Of a stretch of 64,000 bases of DNA, positions 52,613 through 61,139 are shown piece by piece. The stretch is from Flavobacteriales bacterium (GTDB lineage Bacteria > Bacteroidota > Bacteroidia > Flavobacteriales > Weeksellaceae), in the NCBI GenBank assembly GCA_020635515.1, contig JACJZS010000003.1:1-64000 (forward strand), in the 5' to 3' direction. The stretch's first letter is position 1; every line of letters begins with the position of its first letter. The position numbers and the translations under genes were made by a program. The notes under the pieces are model-generated. The model saw only the letters and a program-made list of their open reading frames with translations. It had not been told where the DNA came from and searched no databases.

Positions 52613-53791
52613 TTATAATCTCTCAAAAACCGTTGCTGCACCTTGTCCTGTCCCTACACACATAGAAACGATTCCGTATTTTTTGTTTCGTTTTTTTAAT
52701 TCGTCTAAAAGCTGAACTGTTAGCTTTGTTCCTGTACAACCAAGAGGATGTCCAAGAGCAATTGCTCCTCCATTTACGTTTAGAATTTCATGGTTGATGT
52801 CTAATTCTTTTCTTATAGCACACGACTGAGAAGCAAATGCTTCGTTAAGTTCAATTAAATCTATATCTTTTAATGTTAACCCTGCTTGTTGTAGTGCCTT
52901 TGGTATTGCATAAATAGGACCTACTCCCATAATTCGTGGTTCTAAACCTACGGTAGTATAACTTACCAAACGTGCTATTGGTTCTAAATTTAGTTCTTTT
53001 ACCATCTCTTCTGACATTACTAATACAAATGCAGAACCATCGGACATTTGTGATGAATTTCCTGCCGTAACCGAACCTTTATTTGCAAAAACAGGACGAA
53101 GTTTTGCTAAAACGTCCATAGATGTATCTCCTCTAGGACCTTCATCTTGAGAAAAAGTATATTTTTTTGTTGTATTTTTTCCGTTCTCATCTAAGGTTTC
53201 ATACTCAATATTAAGAGGTACTATTTGTTCTTTAAATCTATTTTCTTTGATTGCATTTAAAGCTCTTTTGTGTGATTCTAATGAAAACTCATCTTGTTCT
53301 TGTCTTGAAATTTTATATTCATTTGCTACGGCTTCCGCTGTAAGTCCCATTCCCCAATAGTAACTTGGGTTTTCTTTTGCTGTTTGAGTTTCAGGAATAG
53401 GACGGTATCCTCCCATAGGTATATAGCTCATACTTTCTGTTCCTCCTGCTAGTATACAATCTGCCATACCACTTTGAATTTTTGCTGTAGCAATAGCTAT
53501 GGATTCAGAACCTGATGCACAGTACCTATTTACTGTCATCGCTGATACTTTTTCTGTATCTAATCCCATAAGTGAAATTAAACGTGCTACGTTTAACCCT
53601 TGTTCTGCTTCTGGCATTGCACAACCAACAATAACATCGTCAATTCTGTTTTTATCTAACTCTGGAACTTCCGACATGATTTTCTTTATCACTTCACTTG
53701 CCATCCAATCCGGACGTACAAAACGTAAACTTCCTTTAGGTGCTTTTCCTACCGCTGTTCTATATGCTTTTACTATATATGCTTGTTTCAT
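52613..53791 (-). CDS. fadA: acetyl-CoA C-acyltransferase (thiolase)
   Basis: 392 residues. Final thiolytic step of beta-oxidation. Nucleophile Cys91 in N-R-Y-C-A-S-G-S-E, His motif N-E-A-F-A, the G-H-P-L-G-C-T-G loop and the second catalytic Cys in S-M-C-V-G-T-G-Q-G are intact. It sits between the two four-helix-bundle element copies. Confidence 0.95.
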   Translation of the reverse strand: MKQAYIVKAYRTAVGKAPKGSLRFVRPDWMASEVIKKIMSEVPELDKNRIDDVIVGCAMPEAEQGLNVARLISLMGLDTEKVSAMTVNRYCASGSESIAIATAKIQSGMADCILAGGTESMSYIPMGGYRPIPETQTAKENPSYYWGMGLTAEAVANEYKISRQEQDEFSLESHKRALNAIKENRFKEQIVPLNIEYETLDENGKNTTKKYTFSQDEGPRGDTSMDVLAKLRPVFANKGSVTAGNSSQMSDGSAFVLVMSEEMVKELNLEPIARLVSYTTVGLEPRIMGVGPIYAIPKALQQAGLTLKDIDLIELNEAFASQSCAIRKELDINHEILNVNGGAIALGHPLGCTGTKLTVQLLDELKKRNKKYGIVSMCVGTGQGAATVFERL

Positions 53792-53825
53792 TTTATTTTA
53801 TTATTAAGTTGAGAAGTAAGAAATT

Positions 53826-53928
53826 AGAGAAAAGAAAAAAGATTTCTAGTTACTCGTTAATATCATTGATTCTTATCAAATTTCTAAAATTACGTTTCAT
53901 ATCATTTAAGATTATTTATCTTTTATCT
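53826..53928. mobile_element. internally deleted copy of the four-helix-bundle element
   Basis: Left arm AGAGAAAAGA (53826-53835) and right arm TCTTTTATCT (53919-53928, one mismatch to the other copy) enclose a 25-base block (53876-53900) that differs by one base from the 5' end of the intact gene (52540-52564). The start-codon-to-arm distance is the same 18 bases in both copies. The remaining frame reads 16 codons then stops. Confidence 0.65.
53850..53900 (-). pseudogene. remnant of the four-helix-bundle gene
   Basis: Begins M-K-R-N-F-R-N-L, matching M-K-H-N-F-R-N-L of the intact protein, then diverges (I-R-I-N-D-I-N-E) and ends at TAA. About 300 bases of the body are missing. Confidence 0.6.
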
Positions 53929-53969
53929 AACGTCTTTCTTCTTTGATTCCAATTCCCAATTCCTAAAAT

Positions 53970-56375
53970 TTAATTCCTCAACGCCTTTCCTTTAGTAAGC
54001 ATGTACTGAATTCTTTCCAACGTTTTTCTTTCCCCGCAGAGAGATACAAAAGTTTCACGCTCTAAATCTAGCAAGTACTGCTCGGAAACCATTGTGGGTT
54101 CTGAAAGATTTCCACCAGTCATTACATGAGCCAATTTATTAGCAATTAATCTATCGTGTTCAGAAATGTAATTTCCTGCTACCATTTGATCGGAACCGAC
54201 ATAAAACATTCCCATTGCATTCTTTCCAAGTACTTTAAACTTTTCTGATATTGGTTTTGAGTATCCTGCTTCTGCAAGCAACAGAGCTTGTTTTTTGGCT
54301 TCTGCAATTTGTCTGTTTCTATTTACAACTACTATATCTTTTCCTTTTTCAAAAATTCCTGTATCGTACGCTTCGTATGCTGAAGTCGATACTTTTGCCA
54401 TTGCAATAGTTAAATACGCTTCTCGTAATCGATTTATCTCTACATCGCCTTTTACAAAAGATTGTGCAACTCGTTTTGTAAGTTCTTTGGTTCCTCCTCC
54501 TCCAGGAATTACACCTACACCAAACTCCACCAAACCAATATAAGTTTCGGGAGTTGCTACCACCTTATCTGCATGTAATGTAACTTCACAACCTCCACCA
54601 AAAGTCATTGCATGAGGACAAGCTATCACAGGAATAGAACTATAACGAATTCGCATCAAGGTATCTTGAAACTGCTTAATCGCAATATACAAATCGTCGT
54701 ATTCTTGTTCAACTGCAAGAGTAAAAATCATCATTAAATTTGCTCCTACCGAAAAGTTTTTTCCTTGATTAGAGATTACTAAACCTAAGTATTCTTTTTC
54801 CGCTAAATCTATCGCTTTATTAATTCCTATAATTACATTGTTTCCTATGCTATTCATTTTGGAATGAAACTCCAGATTTAAAATCCCATCTCCTAAATCA
54901 AGTACAGAAACATCTGAATTACTCCAAACTGTTTTTTGTTCTCTAATTGCATCTAAAACAATAAAATTATCTTGATTTGGTATTAATTTATACGATTGAC
55001 TAGCAACATCGTAGTACTCTCTTTTTCCTTTTAAATTTACCTTATAAAATGAATTATTTCCAACAGAAACCATTTCTTTTATCCATTCTGCTACTGGACT
55101 GTTTTCTTTTTCGGCAAGTTCAACTCCTTTTTCGACTCCTATATAATCCCAAATTTGAAAAGGTCCATGTTCCCAACCAAACCCTGCTTTTAAAGCATCG
55201 TCTATTCTGTATAATTCATCTGAAATTTCGGGAATTCTATGAGAAACGTATGCAAATAAAGAACCGAATATTTTTCTATAAAACTCTCCTGCTTTATCTT
55301 TTCCATTAATCAAAACTTCATATCGTTTTGATAAATTTTCTATGGATTTGGTATTTTCTAAAGTAGCAAAAGATACTTTTTTTATAGGATTGTATTCAAA
55401 AGTATTTAAATCTAAACTATGAATCTCTGATGTTCCATCTTCGTTTTTAATTTTTTTATAAAAACCTTGATTTGTTTTACTTCCTAACCAATTATTTTCC
55501 ATTAATTTAGATACAAAATCAGGAATCAGGAATTCATTATTCTTTTCATCGTTAGGACATGAGTTTTTTAGTCCATTTGCTACATGCACCAAAGTATCTA
55601 AACCTACTACATCAGAAGTTCTAAAGGTTGCGGATTTGGGTCTTCCTATTACAGGACCAGTAAGTTTGTCTATTTCCTCAATGGATAAACCTAATTCCTT
55701 TACATTATGAAATAAATTCATGATGCTATACACTCCTACTCGATTTGCAATAAATGCTGGAGTATCTTTACATAAAACCGTTGTTTTTCCTAAAAACAAA
55801 TCTCCGTAATGCATATAGAAATCTACAACTTCTTTTGAGGTATCTTTTGTTGGTATAATTTCCAAAAGAGGTAAATAACGAACGGGATTAAAGAAGTGTG
55901 TTCCTGCAAAGTGTTTTTTAAAGTCTTCGGAACGCCCTTCGGTCATCAAATGAATGGGAATACCTGAAGTATTTGAAGATACTAACGTTCCCTCTTTTCG
56001 ATATTTTTCTACTTTTTCAAAAACTGATTTCTTAATGTCTAAACGCTCTACAACTACTTCTATAATCCAATCAGAATTTTTAATTTTTTCTAAATCATCA
56101 TCAAAGTTTCCTACAGCAATTCTATTCACAAAAGAAGAATGATATATTGGCGAAGGAGATGATTTTATGGCTTTTTGCAAATTGGAATATACTATTCTGT
56201 TTCTTACTGTTTTATCTTCAAGAGTGAGTTTATTTTTTTTTTCTAACTCATTTAGCTCTCTAGGAACAATATCTAACAGTAAAACTGGAACTCCTATATT
56301 GGCAAAATGACAAGCAATACCAGAACCCATAATCCCAGAACCTAAAACCGTAACGTGTTTTATTACTCTTTTCAT
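53970..56375 (-). CDS. fadN: 3-hydroxyacyl-CoA dehydrogenase / enoyl-CoA hydratase (FadN-like)
   Basis: 801-residue bifunctional beta-oxidation enzyme. The NAD-binding motif G-S-G-I-M-G-S-G-I-A is near the N-terminus, with dehydrogenase motifs S-N-T-S-G-I and H-F-F-N-P-V; the C-terminal half is an enoyl-CoA hydratase (A-M-T-F-G-G-G-C-E-V, G-V-G-V-I-P-G-G-G-G). Dehydrogenase before hydratase is the B. subtilis FadN order rather than E. coli FadB. It is 15 bases after the marR gene. Confidence 0.93.
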   Translation of the reverse strand: MKRVIKHVTVLGSGIMGSGIACHFANIGVPVLLLDIVPRELNELEKKNKLTLEDKTVRNRIVYSNLQKAIKSSPSPIYHSSFVNRIAVGNFDDDLEKIKNSDWIIEVVVERLDIKKSVFEKVEKYRKEGTLVSSNTSGIPIHLMTEGRSEDFKKHFAGTHFFNPVRYLPLLEIIPTKDTSKEVVDFYMHYGDLFLGKTTVLCKDTPAFIANRVGVYSIMNLFHNVKELGLSIEEIDKLTGPVIGRPKSATFRTSDVVGLDTLVHVANGLKNSCPNDEKNNEFLIPDFVSKLMENNWLGSKTNQGFYKKIKNEDGTSEIHSLDLNTFEYNPIKKVSFATLENTKSIENLSKRYEVLINGKDKAGEFYRKIFGSLFAYVSHRIPEISDELYRIDDALKAGFGWEHGPFQIWDYIGVEKGVELAEKENSPVAEWIKEMVSVGNNSFYKVNLKGKREYYDVASQSYKLIPNQDNFIVLDAIREQKTVWSNSDVSVLDLGDGILNLEFHSKMNSIGNNVIIGINKAIDLAEKEYLGLVISNQGKNFSVGANLMMIFTLAVEQEYDDLYIAIKQFQDTLMRIRYSSIPVIACPHAMTFGGGCEVTLHADKVVATPETYIGLVEFGVGVIPGGGGTKELTKRVAQSFVKGDVEINRLREAYLTIAMAKVSTSAYEAYDTGIFEKGKDIVVVNRNRQIAEAKKQALLLAEAGYSKPISEKFKVLGKNAMGMFYVGSDQMVAGNYISEHDRLIANKLAHVMTGGNLSEPTMVSEQYLLDLERETFVSLCGERKTLERIQYMLTKGKALRN

Positions 56376-56390
56376 GTTTATTTATTTGCG

Positions 56391-56870
56391 TTATTTCTCT
56401 GACATTTCTACTTTTATTGCATTGTTTGTAGCATACTCATTTATAGTATTCATAACTTCAAAGAAAACATCCATTTTCTCTTTAGGAATTTTCTCACTTA
56501 ATCCTTCATTGAATCTAAAAACCATTTCTTTACAATAATCTCTAAACTCTTTTCCTAAATCAGTTAGACAAATATGCACCACACGACGATCAATCTCATC
56601 TTGTCTTTTAGAAATAAACTTATCTTTTTCTAACTTTTTCAAGATTCTAGATAAGCTTGTGGCTCCTACTCCCATTTTGGGACCTAAGTGTGTGCTTGGT
56701 GTCCCTTTTCTAGGATCAATAGATAATAATGTAAATCCCAAAACCATAGTATAACCATGAACTTTGGCTTTATCATTATACATCTTACTGACCGCAGACC
56801 ATACCACTCTCAAATGGTAATCCACAGTACGTAATTCTTTTTTTTGATTTGTATTTTTCTCTCTCATCAT
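56391..56870 (-). CDS. MarR-family regulator of the beta-oxidation operon
   Basis: About 159 residues with a MarR winged helix: V-W-S-A-V-S-K-M-Y, recognition helix G-A-T-S-L-S-R-I-L-K-K-L-E-K and wing D-E-I-D-R-R-V-V-H-I. It is first in the operon with fadN, fadA and the acyl-CoA dehydrogenase, so it probably represses them and responds to an acyl-CoA or fatty acid; the ligand is inference. An upstream in-frame methionine at 56885 lies behind the -7 box. The start is 56870 or 56867. Confidence 0.88.
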   Translation of the reverse strand: MMREKNTNQKKELRTVDYHLRVVWSAVSKMYNDKAKVHGYTMVLGFTLLSIDPRKGTPSTHLGPKMGVGATSLSRILKKLEKDKFISKRQDEIDRRVVHICLTDLGKEFRDYCKEMVFRFNEGLSEKIPKEKMDVFFEVMNTINEYATNNAIKVEMSEK

Positions 56871-56872
56871 AA

Positions 56873-56880
56873 CAAATATA
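56873..56880 (-). promoter_or_regulatory. -7 element of the marR-fad operon, abutting the start codon
   Basis: TATATTTG on the minus strand; the nearest ATG codons start three and six bases later. The transcript is probably leaderless. Confidence 0.5.
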
Positions 56881-56898
56881 ATCAAAATATTAATATAC

Positions 56899-56910
56899 TA
56901 TACATGTATA
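56899..56910. promoter_or_regulatory. candidate MarR operator
   Basis: TATACATGTATA is a perfect 12-base palindrome located about 20 bases upstream of the -7 box, where a repressor would block the -33 region. It is the clearest dyad between marR and the divergent DUF3078 gene. Confidence 0.45.
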
Positions 56911-57024
56911 ATGTGTTTTTGTTGACTATTTTTCACTTTTTTGATGTGTTTTTTAAACATTTTATCAATATTTTACGTCTATTTTATTAATTCATCAATA
57001 CAAATACTATTAAATCTTATTTAT

Positions 57025-57032
57025 TACCTTTG
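57025..57032 (+). promoter_or_regulatory. -7 element of the DUF3078 promoter
   Basis: TACCTTTG, exact TAnnTTTG, 26 bases ahead of the start codon. Confidence 0.5.
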
Positions 57033-57058
57033 CATAAATTTTTTAAGATTATAAATAA

Positions 57059-58030
57059 ATGAAAAATACTCTACTACTTTTAAGTTTTTTAGTAATTGGA
57101 AATTTTTGTCTAGCACAATCGGATTCGATACAAAGCAAAGAATCACTTGAATTTGAAAAAAAACGTTTATCTTCTACCATTAAAAAGTTTCAAGACTCAT
57201 TAGAAACAGTAAAAGGAGAATTAAATAAATATAAACCTGTAAAGTATTGGAAAATACGAGGAACTAATTCACTTATTTTTAATCAAAGTTCTTTTTCTAA
57301 TTGGGTTGCGGGAGGTTTAAACTCTATGGGATTAAATGCTAGAGTGAATTATAATATAGACTACAAAAAGGGAAACAATTACGTAGAAAATAAAATTATT
57401 TTGGGATATGGAGTACAAGCAAATGCCGACCAAAAACCTAAAAAAACGGAAGATATTATTTCTTTATCTTCCACCTATGGTAGAAAATTAAATAAGAAAT
57501 GGTATGCAACAGCAAATGCAACTTTTTTAACTCAATTTGTAGAAGGTTTTGACTATGATGCTACACCTAACGCAAGAGATGGAGAGCAAATTTCCAACTT
57601 TATGGCTCCTGGATACGTTACAGTTGGTCTTGGTTTTAATTACAATCCAAACGATAATTTTCAAGCTTATCTTCGTCCTGCTTCTTCTAAAATGACCTTT
57701 GTTACAGATGAAATTCTACAGAAAAAAGGAAATTATGGTTTAAAAAATGATGGAGATTCTTTTTTGTTTGAACTTGGAGCATCTGCAGGAGCAACTCACA
57801 AAGGAAAAATAAGTTCTGATGTAGCTTTTATTCATTCTATTAATCTTTTTTCTAATTACCTAAATCATGCCGAAAGAGTTGATATTTTTTATTCCGCTGA
57901 AATAGACATGAAAATAAATAAATTCATTAGCTCTCAGTTTACTATAAATCTGCTGTATGATCACGACCAAATTAAAAGAACACAATTAAAACAAACTCTA
58001 GGAGTTGGTTTTGCGTATAATATAGAATGA
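57059..58030 (+). CDS. DUF3078 outer-membrane protein
   Basis: 323 residues: signal peptide (1-19), a short coiled coil (about 28-58), then a beta-barrel-like domain with the DUF3078 block F-N-Q-S-S-F-S-N-W-V-A-G-G and L-R-P-A-S-S-K-M-T-F-V. Common in Bacteroidota, function unknown. The ABC ATPase gene follows by 25 bases. Confidence 0.87.
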   Translation: MKNTLLLLSFLVIGNFCLAQSDSIQSKESLEFEKKRLSSTIKKFQDSLETVKGELNKYKPVKYWKIRGTNSLIFNQSSFSNWVAGGLNSMGLNARVNYNIDYKKGNNYVENKIILGYGVQANADQKPKKTEDIISLSSTYGRKLNKKWYATANATFLTQFVEGFDYDATPNARDGEQISNFMAPGYVTVGLGFNYNPNDNFQAYLRPASSKMTFVTDEILQKKGNYGLKNDGDSFLFELGASAGATHKGKISSDVAFIHSINLFSNYLNHAERVDIFYSAEIDMKINKFISSQFTINLLYDHDQIKRTQLKQTLGVGFAYNIE

Positions 58031-58055
58031 AGAGATATTACCTTTAAATATATAG

Positions 58056-59024
58056 ATGAATAGAACACTTCAACTCTCTAACCTTTCTATTGGTTATAAA
58101 AAACCTCTTATCAAAGGTATTTCTTCAGTGTTGACTCAAGGAGAAATTGCTTTGCTAATTGGGAAAAATGGAGTTGGAAAAACAACACTTATAAAAACAT
58201 TAATGCAAGAAGTACTTCCAATAAGTGGAGCTATTTCAATTAATTCCGATAGTTTAGATGTTCAAAATTTCCACCAATATGTATCCGTAGTTTTATCTAA
58301 CACCAATATCCATTCGGGATTAACCGTTGTAGAACTTTTAGAACTTGGGAGATTTCCTTATAAAAAATGGTATCAAAAAATCACTAAAAAAGAGCGTAAA
58401 TGGATTAATAAAATAATTGAATTCACCAATTTAGAGAAGTATAAAAATTATTCTATAAACGAGCTAAGTGATGGAAATTTACAAAAAGCGTGTATAGCAC
58501 GTGCAATGGTACAAGATACCGATTTTTTAATTCTAGATGAACCAACTACTCATTTGGATTTAGAAAATAAACTGATGATTTTAGATTTACTAAAAAACTT
58601 TTCACATACATACAACAAAGGTATTCTGTTTACGTCTCACGATTGGGAATATTCTTTTAAAATTGCAGATAAATTATGGTGTTTTAAAGATAATGAATTC
58701 TATTCAGGAGAAACCGAAGATCTGGCATTGCAACTCAATCTGTATGAGGAAATTCCCTACTTTGAATTCAATTATGCGGAAAATACATTTATAAAGAAAA
58801 CAGAAAACAAATCACAAAAAGTAGACTTATCTTTAACAGATGAAAAAACTCTTTTTTGGTTTAAACATGCTCTGCTTAAAAATAATTTTACGATTGATTC
58901 TAATGCTCAAATAAAAATTGGTTTTAATAAACAAAACAAAACATTTTCAATTTATAGTAATAATGTACTAATTAAAGAAGTTGAATTTATTTACGAATGT
59001 ATAAATGAATTAAAGAGATTGTAA
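58056..59024 (+). CDS. ABC transporter ATP-binding protein (FecE-like), orphan
   Basis: 322 residues with Walker A L-I-G-K-N-G-V-G-K-T-T, Walker B F-L-I-L-D-E-P-T-T-H-L-D, and the H-loop in T-S-H-D. The signature reads L-S-D-G-N rather than L-S-G-G-Q. A roughly 75-residue extension follows the ATPase domain. The closest relatives in layout are siderophore/heme importer ATPases, but no permease or binding protein is nearby. Its end overlaps pyrD by 15 bases. Confidence 0.85.
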   Translation: MNRTLQLSNLSIGYKKPLIKGISSVLTQGEIALLIGKNGVGKTTLIKTLMQEVLPISGAISINSDSLDVQNFHQYVSVVLSNTNIHSGLTVVELLELGRFPYKKWYQKITKKERKWINKIIEFTNLEKYKNYSINELSDGNLQKACIARAMVQDTDFLILDEPTTHLDLENKLMILDLLKNFSHTYNKGILFTSHDWEYSFKIADKLWCFKDNEFYSGETEDLALQLNLYEEIPYFEFNYAENTFIKKTENKSQKVDLSLTDEKTLFWFKHALLKNNFTIDSNAQIKIGFNKQNKTFSIYSNNVLIKEVEFIYECINELKRL

Positions 59025-59930
59025 TTTCCCTTTAAAATCTTCGATTGTAGAATATCCTTTTTGTTTCATTATTTCCCGTAATTCTTTTTCAATTCTATCG
59101 AATGCAGACATTCCCTCTTTCATAAGTTGGGTTCCTACCTGTAACATAGAAGCACCACAAAGAATATGTTCAAAGGCATCTTTTCCATTTTCTATTCCTC
59201 CACAACCGATGACTTTTATTTCTGGATTTAAAAGCGTGTAAAACTGACGAACGTTTGCTAGTGCAGTTGGCTTAATGTACTTTCCTCCTATTCCTCCAAA
59301 ACCATTTTTCGGTTTTATAACTACTTTTTCGGAATCCGTATCTATAAATAATCCGTTTCCTATACTGTTTACACAAGTAACAAATTTAAGTGGAAATTGA
59401 TTAAGAATTTCAGCAATTTGTTGAAAGTGAACAATATCAAAATACGGAGGAAGTTTAACTCCCAGTGGTTTTTTATAAACAGAAAATACTTCTTCTAGTA
59501 AAGACTTTGTAGCATCAAAATCATAACCAACTTGTGGTTTTCCTATTACATTTGGGCACGAAAGATTAAGTTCTAGTAAACCTGAGAATTCAGAATTTTG
59601 AACTTTTTCTAGCATTTCTAGATTCTCCTCACGCGTTAATCCTGCAACAGATAAAAAGTTTTCTTTTTGATTGTTTTTAATTGAATAGTTTAGATAAAAA
59701 TCAATTCCTAAATTTGGTAATCCCATTGAATTGATGCTTCCTAGCTCTAAATCAACATATCTTGGTTCTGGATTTCCTTCTCGAAATTCCAACGTACTAC
59801 TTTTGGTAACAAATGTAGATGCAGAAGATTTAATTAATTCATCGAGCTCAGCTTCTGTTCTACACCAAACACCTGATGCATTCATTAAACAATTAGAAAA
59901 AGAAAAATCTGCTATTTTTGTCTGTAACAT
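59010..59930 (-). CDS. pyrD: class 1A dihydroorotate dehydrogenase
   Basis: 306 residues. Oxidises dihydroorotate to orotate in pyrimidine synthesis. The active-site base is Cys125 in L-N-L-S-C-P-N, which marks class 1; N-S-M-G-L-P-N-L-G, K-L-P-P-Y-F-D and F-G-G-I-G-G match the fumarate-using class 1A enzyme of Lactococcus lactis almost residue for residue, as I remember it. No N-terminal membrane segment (class 2) is present. Start at 59930 rather than 59936 by comparison with that protein. Confidence 0.93.
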   Translation of the reverse strand: MLQTKIADFSFSNCLMNASGVWCRTEAELDELIKSSASTFVTKSSTLEFREGNPEPRYVDLELGSINSMGLPNLGIDFYLNYSIKNNQKENFLSVAGLTREENLEMLEKVQNSEFSGLLELNLSCPNVIGKPQVGYDFDATKSLLEEVFSVYKKPLGVKLPPYFDIVHFQQIAEILNQFPLKFVTCVNSIGNGLFIDTDSEKVVIKPKNGFGGIGGKYIKPTALANVRQFYTLLNPEIKVIGCGGIENGKDAFEHILCGASMLQVGTQLMKEGMSAFDRIEKELREIMKQKGYSTIEDFKGKLQSL

Positions 59931-59950
59931 AATCATTGCTAAATATGGTG

Positions 59951-59958
59951 CAAATTTA
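59951..59958 (-). promoter_or_regulatory. -7 element of the pyrD promoter
   Basis: TAAATTTG on the minus strand, about 20 bases ahead of the start codon. Confidence 0.5.
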
Positions 59959-59976
59959 TGAAATAAAAGTCAGATA

Positions 59977-61056
59977 CTACGAGTTAACAGAGTCAAACAA
60001 GTTAAAATACTTTTTTAGAATTATTTCTTTTGAAAAACGAGATACTATGCTTTGTTCTATCTTTTCTTTATCGTGTTTTTTAGCTAATACTTCTTTTATT
60101 TTTTTAGAAAATTCTTGATGATTCTCTATATCTGCAATTTCGCCGTTAATTCCATCTTGTATAATTTCATTAATTCCTCCAGGACAATTGTTTGCTAATG
60201 CATAGGTTCCACAAACACCTGCTTCTAAAAGAACATTAGGAAAACCTTCATAACGAGAAGAAAGAATAAACAAATCTGAATTTTGTAGATAATTATATGG
60301 ATTCTTTTTAATTCCTAAAAAGTGTACTTTTTCAAGTTTTAATTCTTCCTTAAGGTTTATATATTCTTCTTTTTGTGCTCCATCTCCTAGTATAAATAAG
60401 TCTATTGGCTCATCTTTTAAATATGAGAATACTTTCAGTAAATTGTCTATTCCTTTTCTTGAAGATAAATTCCCTATTGCGATTACTTTCTTGTTTACAT
60501 TCTTATAGAGAGGTTCATCAAATGATTCTTGTGTTTTATTTTGTATAAATTCTACATCTACAGGATTGTTTATTTTTGTGATTGTTTGCTTTTTAATTCC
60601 AAAATTTTGAATTAAATCGTGCATCATATCATCACTTTGGCAGATTATTGTTTTAAAATTAGGATAGAATTTATAAAAAAATTGAATTGTCTTTTTAGTA
60701 ATATGTTGAGAAACGACATTGGTTTCTCTAGCTATAAATTTTGTATTTCTAAAAAGTGGAACAAAAGGAGATAAAAAAGCATTTACTTCGCCATATCCTG
60801 TAAAAACAATATCAGGTTTGTGTTTATAAATATACTTTAAAATTGGAAAAATAGATTGTCTGATTCTTTGAATTTTAAGATCTACAATTTCTATTTCTGA
60901 CTTTAAAATTTCTAAATAAACTCCTTCTTTTCTCATTAACATCAATTTAGGAGAATATTTATCTAAATCTATATGATTTAAAATAGTAGTAACTATGCGT
61001 TCTGCTCCACCTGGATTTAAATCGGGAAGGATAAAAAGAATACTTTTTTTAGACAT
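59977..61056 (-). CDS. GT4-type glycosyltransferase
   Basis: About 359 residues, GT-B fold. N-terminal L-P-D-L-N-P-G-G-A-E-R and the C-terminal donor-binding E-G-F-P-N-V-L-L-E-A are typical of family 4 retaining transferases. Likely substrate is a surface glycan or lipid-linked sugar. An earlier in-frame methionine at 61083 lies behind the promoter (-7 at 61072-61079), so the start is 61056. It stands alone, away from the capsule genes. Confidence 0.9.
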   Translation of the reverse strand: MSKKSILFILPDLNPGGAERIVTTILNHIDLDKYSPKLMLMRKEGVYLEILKSEIEIVDLKIQRIRQSIFPILKYIYKHKPDIVFTGYGEVNAFLSPFVPLFRNTKFIARETNVVSQHITKKTIQFFYKFYPNFKTIICQSDDMMHDLIQNFGIKKQTITKINNPVDVEFIQNKTQESFDEPLYKNVNKKVIAIGNLSSRKGIDNLLKVFSYLKDEPIDLFILGDGAQKEEYINLKEELKLEKVHFLGIKKNPYNYLQNSDLFILSSRYEGFPNVLLEAGVCGTYALANNCPGGINEIIQDGINGEIADIENHQEFSKKIKEVLAKKHDKEKIEQSIVSRFSKEIILKKYFNLFDSVNS

Positions 61057-61071
61057 TGAGATTATTTGACA

Positions 61072-61100
61072 CAAATGTAACAAAAAAAGAACTTCTCAAA
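61072..61100 (-). promoter_or_regulatory. glycosyltransferase promoter, -33 element inside the glnN terminator
   Basis: TTG (61100-61098), 18 bases, TACATTTG (61079-61072) on the minus strand. The TTG lies in the loop and stem of the terminator hairpin. Confidence 0.5.
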
Positions 61101-61114
61101 AATTGAGAAGTTCT
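61088..61114 (-). terminator. intrinsic terminator after glnN
   Basis: AGAACTTCTCAA and TTGAGAAGTTCT form a 12-base-pair stem with a three-base loop, followed by seven T on the minus strand. Confidence 0.92.
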
Positions 61115-61139
61115 ACATAAAAAACAATTAAATTTTCTA

